Shown one piece after another: positions 57,387-64,000 of a stretch of DNA of 64,000 bases (positions are counted from its first letter, which is position 1; every line of letters begins with the position of its first letter). The position numbers and the translations under genes were made by a program. This DNA comes from GCA-002282575 sp964519885 (GTDB lineage Bacteria > Pseudomonadota > Gammaproteobacteria > Thiomicrospirales > Thiomicrospiraceae), in NCBI GenBank assembly GCA_964519885.1, contig CAZFLX010000003.1, forward strand, positions 1 to 64,000. The letters run 5' to 3'. The notes beneath the pieces were generated by a model. The model did no database searches and was not told the DNA's origin. It worked only from the letters and a program-made list of their open reading frames with translations.

Positions 57387-58633
57387 CGAGCCTGCCATTG
57401 CTGCCCCCAATGTTGATACCATTGTTGTTCGAGCGCTTGCCATTGTTGCGGGGTGAGTCCAATCGGCCAAGGATTGGGTTGAACCAGGCTTTGCGATTGC
57501 CACAAAATCTCAAACTGGCCACTGGGTAAAGCTTTGCCTAAATAAACCTGTTGCCATAAATGACGATTATGTAAATCTATTGCTACCGCACCGGTGGCAC
57601 TTTCCACCGACATACCCGCCAGTGTTGGGTTAATCGCTTCGGCTCTTACATCATTCAGCAGTCGTGCCGCATTAGCCCATAAGTGAACACCATCCCAAGC
57701 CGCCTTCATGGGGTGAGAAATAGCGGTATTTTTCGCGATAGGCGCCACTTCACTCAAAAAGCGTTGATTTTCATCACTATTAAGGGATTGAAAATAACTC
57801 CACACGCTATAGTGTTCCTCACTCACCGAACTACCCGACGCCAGAATCAATTGTTTTAATTCAGACTCACTTAAACTGAGTGACACAATGGGAATCGGCT
57901 TAGCTTTCCATTCACTTCTCAACGCCGTGAGTAGCGCCAAGTTACTATCACCATTGACACTATTAACAATAAAATCGGGCTGACAAGCTTTAACCGCATC
58001 GACGATTGAAGCGACATCTTGTTGACCGAGGGTTAAATAGCCTTCATCACACACATCAACCTCTAAGGCCGTCATCAGTGTGCGCGCAATATGATTCGCC
58101 ATGCGGGGATAGATATAGTCAGAACCAATCAACATGGCTTTACGACCAAAATGACGACTCATCCAGGTAATCGCCGGATAAAGTTGTTGGTTAGGTGTCA
58201 TGCCGGTATAAATCACCTGAGGCGACTGTTCAATACCTTCATACTGCACGGGATAAAACAATAAGCCTTGGTATTTTTCCAATACCGGTAACATGGCTTT
58301 GCGGGATGCCGATGTCCAGCCTCCAAAAATCACTGCCACCCCATCTTCAACTAAGAGTTTTTCAGCTTGCTGCGCAAACACCCGCTCATCCGATGCGCCG
58401 TCTGCAACGATGGCTTTTAGAGGTTGACCATTAATGCCGCCGGTTTCATTAATATGATCAATGGCAGCAAGCGTCATCTTTAGCGGTCCTTGTTCGCTCA
58501 GTGCCATGGTGCCCGTTTGCGAATGCAACACGCCCACTAAAACAGGTTGAGGTTTAAGCAAGGTATAAGCAGTCAAACTCACTAATGATAGGACTAAAAT
58601 AACCACCCAGCCAACACTCAGCCGTTTTGACAT
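57383..58633 (-). CDS. Membrane-anchored UrtA-like substrate-binding protein paired with a GGDEF enzyme
   Basis: 416 residues from the ATG at 58633 (a GTG at 58690 inside plsY is an alternative). An N-terminal membrane helix (about 8-28) tethers a periplasmic type I binding protein of the urea/short-amide group. Conserved UrtA marks include VGVLHSQTGTMALSE, FGGWTSASRKAMLPVLE, FYPVQYEGIEQSPQVIYTG, and a PNQQLYPAI helix. No urea transporter permease or ATPase genes are nearby. Its stop overlaps the diguanylate cyclase start by four bases, so it is probably a ligand sensor for that enzyme. Confidence 0.85.
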   Translation of the reverse strand: MSKRLSVGWVVILVLSLVSLTAYTLLKPQPVLVGVLHSQTGTMALSEQGPLKMTLAAIDHINETGGINGQPLKAIVADGASDERVFAQQAEKLLVEDGVAVIFGGWTSASRKAMLPVLEKYQGLLFYPVQYEGIEQSPQVIYTGMTPNQQLYPAITWMSRHFGRKAMLIGSDYIYPRMANHIARTLMTALEVDVCDEGYLTLGQQDVASIVDAVKACQPDFIVNSVNGDSNLALLTALRSEWKAKPIPIVSLSLSESELKQLILASGSSVSEEHYSVWSYFQSLNSDENQRFLSEVAPIAKNTAISHPMKAAWDGVHLWANAARLLNDVRAEAINPTLAGMSVESATGAVAIDLHNRHLWQQVYLGKALPSGQFEILWQSQSLVQPNPWPIGLTPQQWQALEQQWYQHWGQQWQAR

Positions 58634-58661
58634 CAAGCGGTTAAACCATGAACTTTGCGCA

Positions 58662-59252
58662 TCAACGACCAATGGTGGTTTCCTCGCCACTCATTAAGCG
58701 CTGAATGTTACTTTTGTGTCGAATAATTAACAATAGACTCATCAAGGCAACCCCTAAGGTCCAACTTAACTCGCCTTCTGTCCAAAACCATACCATTACC
58801 GGTGCCAGTGTCATCGCCACTAAAGCAGCTAAAGAGGATATTTTTAATCCCTTAGCGATAAATAACCAAATTCCAGCAATAACCAAACCAATAACCGGAT
58901 GCAATCCAAACAACACACCCAATTCGGTAGCAACACCCTTACCGCCTTCAAACTTAAAGAATACCGGCCACAAATGACCAACAAATGCCGCCACACCCAT
59001 GGCAATAATAATTTCTGCCGACAAACCATACCACACTGCTAAAGCCACTGGCACATAGCCTTTAAGCATATCGCCCACCAGCGTCAAAGCCGCCGCTTTT
59101 TTACCGCCAATGCGCAATACATTGGTTGCACCAGGATTACCCGAACCTTCACTGCGCGGATCGGGTAAGCCCATTAATCGACAGACAATAATGGCGCTTG
59201 AAACTGAACCCAGCAAATAAGCCACCAACACCCAACCCCAATCTAATTCCAC
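58662..59252 (-). CDS. plsY: Glycerol-3-phosphate acyltransferase PlsY
   Basis: Inner-membrane enzyme that makes lysophosphatidic acid from acyl-phosphate and glycerol-3-phosphate. 196 residues with about five helices. Loops GSGNPGATNVLRIGGKKAA (about 36-54, glycine-rich) and FKFEGGKGVATELGVLFG (about 98-115) are the catalytic and phosphate-binding motifs. gpsA, which makes its substrate, is in the same window. Divergent from folB. Confidence 0.96.
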   Translation of the reverse strand: MELDWGWVLVAYLLGSVSSAIIVCRLMGLPDPRSEGSGNPGATNVLRIGGKKAAALTLVGDMLKGYVPVALAVWYGLSAEIIIAMGVAAFVGHLWPVFFKFEGGKGVATELGVLFGLHPVIGLVIAGIWLFIAKGLKISSLAALVAMTLAPVMVWFWTEGELSWTLGVALMSLLLIIRHKSNIQRLMSGEETTIGR

Positions 59253-59328
59253 GTGTCTATCCTAAATAAACTTAAAATGATTGTGTTATGCTAACGCAAA
59301 TTAACCCTATAAAAAAGATAACATTTCA

Positions 59329-59685
59329 ATGAACGATCAGATTTTCATTCAACAGCTTAAACTTCCGGCATTAATTGGCGTTTATGACAGCGAAAAACAA
59401 GCGGCACAGCAAGTCATACTCGATATACAACTGAATTTTGATATACAAGCGGCAGCCGTGAGTGATCAGCTAATCGATACCCTAGATTACGCGCAACTCT
59501 GTCAGCAATTGGCAGATCGTTGCCTACAAAAACACACCGAATTGGTTGAAACCCTAGCCGAGGATTTAGCGAAAATTTGTCTTGCCGACAAACGTGTTCA
59601 ATCGGTAACGCTTAAACTTGGCAAACCCCATGCCATTGCCCAAGCTGAAAGCGTGGGCGTTCACATCACGCGTTATGCCTCATGA
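59329..59685 (+). CDS. folB: Dihydroneopterin aldolase
   Basis: Folate-pathway enzyme, 118 residues. LPALIGVYDSEKQAAQQVILD opens the T-fold domain, the catalytic-lysine segment KLGKPHAIAQAESVGV closes it, and TLDYAQLCQQLAD lies between. The plsY/folB divergent pair is a common bacterial arrangement. Overlaps the following gene by four bases. Confidence 0.95.
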   Translation: MNDQIFIQQLKLPALIGVYDSEKQAAQQVILDIQLNFDIQAAAVSDQLIDTLDYAQLCQQLADRCLQKHTELVETLAEDLAKICLADKRVQSVTLKLGKPHAIAQAESVGVHITRYAS

Positions 59686-60197
59686 ATCATTCAACGCATA
59701 ACAAACCAGCATCAGCACGCTGGAAAGGTTGGCTAAGAGATGGTCTGATTATCTTAGCCATAATCCTAGCAGTACGCGCATGGCAGCATCAAGATGTGAT
59801 TAGCGGTGAGCCACCCGCCTTAGCAGGGATGAGTTTATCTGGTCAACCCATTGCCTTATCCGACTTTGCTGGCCAACCTTTACTGATTCATTTTTTTGCT
59901 CCTTGGTGTCCCATCTGTGTCGCCAATCACGACAACATTACCCATATCGCGCAACACTATCCGGTGTTGATGGTGGTGGTACAAACTGAAGCGGATGAAT
60001 TGGCTCAATGGCTAAAAGATCATCCTGAGGACAATCCTGCCTTAATGATCAACGACCCAGAAGGTCAATGGCTTCAAGCCTTTGGTGCTAAAGCCTTACC
60101 CACTTCGGTTTTCATCGATGCAGACGGCAAGATAGCCACCACCGAGCTGGGCTATATCAGTCGTTTGGGCTTATGGTTAAGATTTATATGGCTGTAA
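59682..60197 (+). CDS. Membrane-anchored thioredoxin-like protein (TlpA/ScsD family)
   Basis: 171 residues: an N-terminal membrane helix (about 18-36, LRDGLIILAIILAVRAW) and a periplasmic thioredoxin fold with active site WCPIC in FFAPWCPICVANH (about 75) and cis-Pro in KALPTSVFID (about 147). The CPIC pair and layout fit ScsD/TlpA-type proteins that reduce periplasmic disulfides, perhaps for cytochrome c maturation. Translation is coupled to folB by ATGA. Confidence 0.9.
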   Translation: MNHSTHNKPASARWKGWLRDGLIILAIILAVRAWQHQDVISGEPPALAGMSLSGQPIALSDFAGQPLLIHFFAPWCPICVANHDNITHIAQHYPVLMVVVQTEADELAQWLKDHPEDNPALMINDPEGQWLQAFGAKALPTSVFIDADGKIATTELGYISRLGLWLRFIWL

Positions 60198-60265
60198 GCT
60201 TCTGAATTTGGCACATTTTATGCTAATTCTATTTCACTGTTTTACCTTTGTTTAGGAGTGGGAAT

Positions 60266-61534
60266 ATGAACCCAATCAGCCAGTGGTGGCATAATTTAAG
60301 TATGCAAACTCGCTTGCAGGTGATGACACAACTGTCGGTTGCCATCATGACACTCAGCGCACAAGTGTTGATAAGCTTTTCAGTCGAAGACTTAGTCCAT
60401 ACCGCTTTAGCGGAACATAGCAACGAGCCTGTGAGTAGTAGCCTACAAGATAAATTGGCATTATTTAATGGCACTATGTGGATCATGCAATTGGTTTTCC
60501 AAGGCGTGCTCTTTTGGGTGGTCAGACAAATTGCTCATTCCATTACCACACCGGTAGTGCAACTAGAAACGTCGATGTCGCGTATGGAGCAAGATAGCAA
60601 TATCAGTCACAGTGTTGCCTTAAATCATCATCAAGATGAAATTCATCGCATGACCAAAGCCTTTAATCGTTTAATTCAACGCATACAGAAAGTGTTTAAA
60701 GCCATGACAGTTGGTAGTGAACAAGTCAGTAGTGCCGCAAGTCAAATGACCAGCACTGCTCAACATGTTTTAGACGCCACCGAACGCCAACAACGTCGTG
60801 CTGATCAGGTTTCTCGCTCAGTCATTTCTATTCAACATACCGTACATGAAGTGAACGATAAGGTTGAAGAAGCATCGCACATTTCTCAAGAAGCTTGGCG
60901 TTATGCTGAAAATGGTAGCCATGTTGCCAAACAAGCCGCAGACAGCGCCGAACACCTGGCCAGTGAAGTATCACAAATGGCTGATGCCATCTCTAAACTC
61001 GGTGAAGAATCCGAACGTGTTAGCGGTATTGTGAGCACCATCGGTGATATTGCTGAACAAACCAACCTGTTGGCACTCAACGCTGCTATTGAAGCCGCTC
61101 GTGCCGGTGAACAAGGTCGTGGATTCGCTGTAGTTGCTGATGAAGTACGTTCGTTATCGGTTCGCACCAGTCAAGCCACCGGTGAAATCACGCAAGTCAT
61201 TCACACCATTCAACGTGAAACCGAAGCCGCGGTTCGTCGTATGCGTAGCACCGTTGAACAGGTCGAACTAGGCGTTTCGCACAGTCACAAAGCCAGTGAA
61301 TCTTTAGCACAGATTCAAGAATCCGCGACACTCACGTCTCAACGCATTCAAGACATTGCCAAAGCCATGCAATCCCAACTGGCGGAAGCCGATCGCATTG
61401 CCGGAGAAGTAGCCGATATTGTCAGTATGGCACAAGACAGCAGTTCGGCCATGCGAAGCACTCTAGCCGCTAGTGAACATTTGCAATCACTGGCCACACA
61501 GCTAGAGCAGCAAGCGCATCAATTCAAAGTCTAA
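60266..61534 (+). CDS. Methyl-accepting chemotaxis protein with a minimal periplasmic loop
   Basis: 422 residues from the ATG at 60266 (AGGAG seven bases upstream). Two membrane helices (about 23-40 and 75-95) bracket only about 35 periplasmic residues, too few for a classic ligand domain. A HAMP-like segment follows (SITTPVVQLETSMSRM), then a long signalling coiled coil with the conserved hairpin tip EQTNLLALNAAIEAARAGEQ and GRGFAVVADEVRSLSVRTSQ. It may sense membrane or redox state, or work with a partner. Confidence 0.93.
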   Translation: MNPISQWWHNLSMQTRLQVMTQLSVAIMTLSAQVLISFSVEDLVHTALAEHSNEPVSSSLQDKLALFNGTMWIMQLVFQGVLFWVVRQIAHSITTPVVQLETSMSRMEQDSNISHSVALNHHQDEIHRMTKAFNRLIQRIQKVFKAMTVGSEQVSSAASQMTSTAQHVLDATERQQRRADQVSRSVISIQHTVHEVNDKVEEASHISQEAWRYAENGSHVAKQAADSAEHLASEVSQMADAISKLGEESERVSGIVSTIGDIAEQTNLLALNAAIEAARAGEQGRGFAVVADEVRSLSVRTSQATGEITQVIHTIQRETEAAVRRMRSTVEQVELGVSHSHKASESLAQIQESATLTSQRIQDIAKAMQSQLAEADRIAGEVADIVSMAQDSSSAMRSTLAASEHLQSLATQLEQQAHQFKV

Positions 61535-61555
61535 CTTACAATTTAGCCTGTCACC

Positions 61556-61583
61556 AAGCCCAGCCATTCGGCTGGGCTTTTTC
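61556..61583 (+). terminator. Strong terminator after the chemoreceptor gene
   Basis: AAGCCCAGCC / GGCTGGGCTT is a 10-bp perfect stem with a 4-base loop followed by TTTC, between convergent genes. Confidence 0.88.
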
Positions 61584-61593
61584 ATGTGTTGTC

Positions 61594-62163
61594 TTAGGGT
61601 AATAGCGTCAAACACTCAGTCACCGACTTTCTCGGTGGCGCTGGCGGTACAATTTCAGGATAACCCAAATAAACCATGGCACAACAACGCTCTTTACTCA
61701 CATCAACGCCCACTTCTGACATCACCTGCTCGTCATAAATGATCGGATGGCTACTCCATTGTGCTCCTAAGCCTTTATCTGTTGCAGCTAATAACAAATT
61801 CTGAATCGCACAATGGGTTGCGGCTAAATCTTCTTCTCGTATCACAGGCTGACGATCTAATCGACTCACCACCAATATAATCGCTGGAATGGACAAAAAC
61901 TTATCTACCGCTTTCTGTTTTATGCGCTCATGTACTGATGCATCGGCCGCCATGGCTTTCGCTGCCTTAGCTTCACCATAATAATCTGCTAAACGCAATT
62001 GAGTTTGCTTACCCACAAAAATAAAGCGCCAGGGCTGGGTCAAATGATGATTGGGCGCCATAATCGCCGCCTCAATTAATGGCGTAATATCGTCCACAAG
62101 CACAGCTTTATCAAGGAATTTAAATACACTCCGACGTGACATAACTACTTGATTAAATTCCAT
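61594..62163 (-). CDS. Nitroreductase-family FMN oxidoreductase
   Basis: 189 residues, single-domain FMN protein with SRRSVFKFLDKAVL at the N-terminus, the NHHLTQPWRFIFVG segment (about 39-52), AIQNLLLAATDKGLGAQWSS, and a C-terminal VYLGYPEIVPPAPPRKS. These fit the NAD(P)H-dependent nitroreductase/YdjA-like group. Physiological substrate unknown. GGGGAC lies ahead of the ATG. Confidence 0.9.
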   Translation of the reverse strand: MEFNQVVMSRRSVFKFLDKAVLVDDITPLIEAAIMAPNHHLTQPWRFIFVGKQTQLRLADYYGEAKAAKAMAADASVHERIKQKAVDKFLSIPAIILVVSRLDRQPVIREEDLAATHCAIQNLLLAATDKGLGAQWSSHPIIYDEQVMSEVGVDVSKERCCAMVYLGYPEIVPPAPPRKSVTECLTLLP

Positions 62164-62203
62164 AAGTCCCCTTTTATTTTCATGAATAAATTAAGTAATA
62201 AGT

Positions 62204-62358
62204 TGTGGATAATATGGGGATAAATCAATTAGAATAATCATTAACAAAAATAATCCACAAAGATACACAAAGCTATCAACAAGCAAAACACTGGGTTATT
62301 AGGACTCAATTCACACGCCAAGTGACTGAAAAAAAGCATAAAATCGATGTTATCCACA
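62204..62358. promoter_or_regulatory. Cluster of DnaA boxes in an A/T-rich intergenic region
   Basis: Two perfect DnaA boxes (TGTGGATAA at 62204-62212, minus; TTATCCACA at 62350-62358, plus) flank a near-perfect TAATCCACA (62251-62259) and weaker copies at 62261-62269 and 62273-62281. The 266-base gap between the nitroreductase and AEC transporter genes contains nothing else recognisable. Function (replication control, DnaA titration or gene control) is undetermined. Confidence 0.6.
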
Positions 62359-62429
62359 TACCCACAGGCGCTATAATCTTAACAACAAAGAAATAAGAAT
62401 ATCTCTTTAACTAACTAGACTCAATCGCC

Positions 62430-63362
62430 ATGGGCACCATTTTACTCGAATGTTTCTTATTCATCAGCATCGGATATTTACTCAAGCAAACCAAACCATT
62501 AGCTTTTGATGCTGAAGGCGTTCGCAAAGCCATTATTTCACTAATCTACTTAGTACTCTTACCAGCACTGGTGATTAAATCCTTATGGCAATCACCTGCA
62601 GAGCTCATTCAATGGCAAATTAGCGCTAGCGTGATCATAACCGTTATCATCAGTGCCACCATCATTTGGCTGATCTATCGAAAACTAACACCTAACAAAA
62701 CCACTTTAGGTGCCATCATCTTAGCAGGAAGCTTATCCAACGCAACCTATCAAGGCTTACCTATCTTAAGTCATCAATTAGGCGAATTAGGTACAGCCAT
62801 TACCATTCAATACGATTTTTTCGCACAAACCCCGCTATTGCTGACCTTGGGCGTACTCTTAGCTCGTTATTTTGGTAATAAAAATACCGCTGAAACAGAA
62901 GTTTGGTGGAAAACACTGAGTAAGGTTCCCGCTTTATGGGCTGCTTTAATTGGTCTACTACTTAATCAATACCATATTGCGCCAAGTGAACCATTAATGA
63001 CCTGGTTAACCCATTTAAGTGATCCCGTCATTCCCCTAATGCTCATTAGTATTGGTTTAGGACTCAAACCTGAATCCATTCATGCAAAAGATATTCCCTT
63101 CTTAACCCCTGTTATCTTATTCAAATTAATAGTCACGCCATTCATCATTATTCACATCGCCCGTGCTTTCAACTTAACCGAGGATCAAGTTACCGGTTTA
63201 GCATTAGAAGCTGGGATGTCTAGCATACTTATTGCTATTGTCATCGTTGAGCGTTATCATCTGGATGTTAAGAAATTCATAGAAATCGTGACCTTAACCT
63301 TACTTCTTAGCTTAGGAACACTACCTTTATGGCAATGGTTACTCAATCAAGGATGGGTTTAG
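62430..63362 (+). CDS. AEC-family (auxin efflux carrier-like) transporter
   Basis: 310-residue membrane protein with about ten helices in two inverted repeats. Motifs include FISIGYLLKQTKPL, LAGSLSNATYQGLPIL (about 95-110, with the conserved Asn), LSDPVIPLMLISIGLGL, and LALEAGMSSILIAIVI. Bacterial members export or import malate or other organic anions. Its 3' end overlaps the next gene by about 30 bases. Confidence 0.9.
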   Translation: MGTILLECFLFISIGYLLKQTKPLAFDAEGVRKAIISLIYLVLLPALVIKSLWQSPAELIQWQISASVIITVIISATIIWLIYRKLTPNKTTLGAIILAGSLSNATYQGLPILSHQLGELGTAITIQYDFFAQTPLLLTLGVLLARYFGNKNTAETEVWWKTLSKVPALWAALIGLLLNQYHIAPSEPLMTWLTHLSDPVIPLMLISIGLGLKPESIHAKDIPFLTPVILFKLIVTPFIIIHIARAFNLTEDQVTGLALEAGMSSILIAIVIVERYHLDVKKFIEIVTLTLLLSLGTLPLWQWLLNQGWV

Positions 63363-63850
63363 TAACACTGGTTACAGCCATCCTGCTGTTATCGGGTTGT
63401 AGCAGTCAACCCAATCGTCAAGCCAGTTCAAGTGTACCGATGATGCCACCATCAAGTGCTTCATTGAGTACGGATGAAGCTAGGCAGATTGTGGTTGAAA
63501 AAACCATTGCACAACTGGGAAAACCCTATAAATTAAGCGGCAGTTCACCTAGTGAAGGATTCGATTGTTCTGGATTGGTGTTTTATACTCACTTAAATGC
63601 AGGTAAAATGGTGCCGCGTCGTGCTGAAGAGCAATTCACCTCCATCAAACAGTCGAAAAAAATCTTACCGGGGGATTTGGTGTTTTTCACCACCGATTCA
63701 CGGGGTAAACGCGTTGATCATGTTGGTATTTACATTGGTCAAAACACCTTTGTCCATGCACCAGGTAAGGGTAGACCGGTATCGACGGCAAAAATAACCG
63801 ATGATTATTGGCAGAAACGATTGGTAGGCGCTGGGACCTATTGGGATTAA
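63329..63850 (+). CDS. NlpC/P60 peptidoglycan endopeptidase lipoprotein
   Basis: 173 residues. Signal peptide with lipobox LSGC (about residue 24), a short Ser/Pro-rich linker, then an NlpC/P60 domain with catalytic Cys in GFDCSGLVFYTH (about 72), and His in RVDHVGIYIG (about 130) followed by VHAPGKGRPVS. Cuts peptide stems of peptidoglycan, like the Spr/MepS group. The start at 63329 is uncertain; an ATG at 63335 would also keep the basic n-region, while 63353 lacks one. Confidence 0.9.
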   Translation: MAMVTQSRMGLVTLVTAILLLSGCSSQPNRQASSSVPMMPPSSASLSTDEARQIVVEKTIAQLGKPYKLSGSSPSEGFDCSGLVFYTHLNAGKMVPRRAEEQFTSIKQSKKILPGDLVFFTTDSRGKRVDHVGIYIGQNTFVHAPGKGRPVSTAKITDDYWQKRLVGAGTYWD

Positions 63851-63874
63851 CCTCATCGAAAAAGAGAACTTTAG

Positions 63875-64000
63875 ATGTTAAAAACCTTAAGCTTAACCAG
63901 CTTAGTTTGTTTTACCTTAATGGTTGGTTGTGCCAATGCAAATGAAAAAGATCCCTATGAACCTTTCAACCGTTCGATAGATGGTTTTAACACGACCCTT
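63875..64000 (+). CDS. mlaA: MlaA/VacJ lipoprotein, 3'-truncated by the window edge
   Basis: The first 42 codons only. A hydrophobic signal with lipobox VGC (Cys19) is followed by DPYEPFNRSIDGFN, the start motif of MlaA, an outer-membrane lipoprotein that removes misplaced phospholipids. It follows the NlpC gene by 24 bases on the same strand. Confidence 0.88.
   Translation, partial: MLKTLSLTSLVCFTLMVGCANANEKDPYEPFNRSIDGFNTTL

Noticed and set aside
62164..62429. Chromosomal origin of replication
   Set aside because: DnaA boxes are present but there is no dnaA, dnaN, gidA or clear unwinding repeat nearby, so I report only a DnaA-box cluster.

Overview
The window looks like a chromosomal stretch of a free-living gammaproteobacterium that probably oxidises reduced sulfur. 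The gammaproteobacterial assignment rests on gene content and on synteny, for example gpmI divergent from a yibN-like rhodanese, grxC, secB and gpsA. It also carries class Ia nrdA/nrdB, HemP, YhiN, QmcA/NfeD and PriA. The sulfur inference rests mainly on a flavocytochrome c sulfide dehydrogenase pair (fccA-fccB, 22001-23601). I cannot name a genus from sequence alone. I see no rRNA, tRNA, CRISPR array, prophage or insertion sequence. Genes are tightly packed and no gene-free stretch exceeds 300 bases.

Left part (1-14.5 kb): a strong rRNA-type promoter points out of the left edge. It is followed by tyrS, a class 1 dihydroorotate dehydrogenase, trmL, a periplasmic gamma-glutamyltransferase, an FMN-dependent hydroxy-acid dehydrogenase and a vapBC toxin-antitoxin pair with its own palindromic operator. 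Next come an iron uptake pair (PiuC hydroxylase and a TonB-dependent siderophore receptor with a Fur box), a histidine-rich lipoprotein, a dicarboxylate/Na+ symporter, an MscS-type channel and an odd metallo-beta-lactamase-fold protein.

Middle part (14.5-37 kb): polA and an unrecognised exported protein come first. A minus-strand run follows: dctP, a WecA-like phosphoglycosyltransferase, an ECF sigma factor and its anti-sigma factor. The sulfide dehydrogenase genes lie upstream of dctP, separated from it by a terminator and structured repeats. Then comes a glycan assembly operon (flippase, one GT2, two GT4) that also carries dusB and a Bcr/CflA drug transporter. The ribonucleotide reductase genes nrdA and nrdB are separated by two cell-wall genes, a Cds6-like protein and an L,D-transpeptidase. 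Paired NrdR boxes lie ahead of nrdA.

Right part (37-64 kb): a compact iron regulon runs from one divergent promoter region with Fur-like sites. On the minus strand are fbpA-tonB-exbB-exbD-hemP and a small Cys protein; on the plus strand are fbpC-fbpB. The conserved gpsA-secB-grxC-rhodanese / gpmI-yhiN block follows, then qmcA-nfeD, an RNA methyltransferase and TRAP permeases dctQM. After these come priA, an outer-membrane barrel protein and a co-translated pair made of a UrtA-like binding protein and a GGDEF enzyme. The window ends with plsY/folB, a thioredoxin-like protein, a chemoreceptor, a nitroreductase, a DnaA-box cluster, an AEC transporter, an NlpC/P60 lipoprotein and the start of mlaA.

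The most unusual points are the UrtA-like/GGDEF pair and the covarying hairpin repeats after fccB. Also notable are the nrdA-Cds6-Ldt-nrdB arrangement and the coupling of a lipid-carrier glycosyltransferase to an ECF sigma/anti-sigma pair. I did not find a clearly new multi-gene defence or mobile system.
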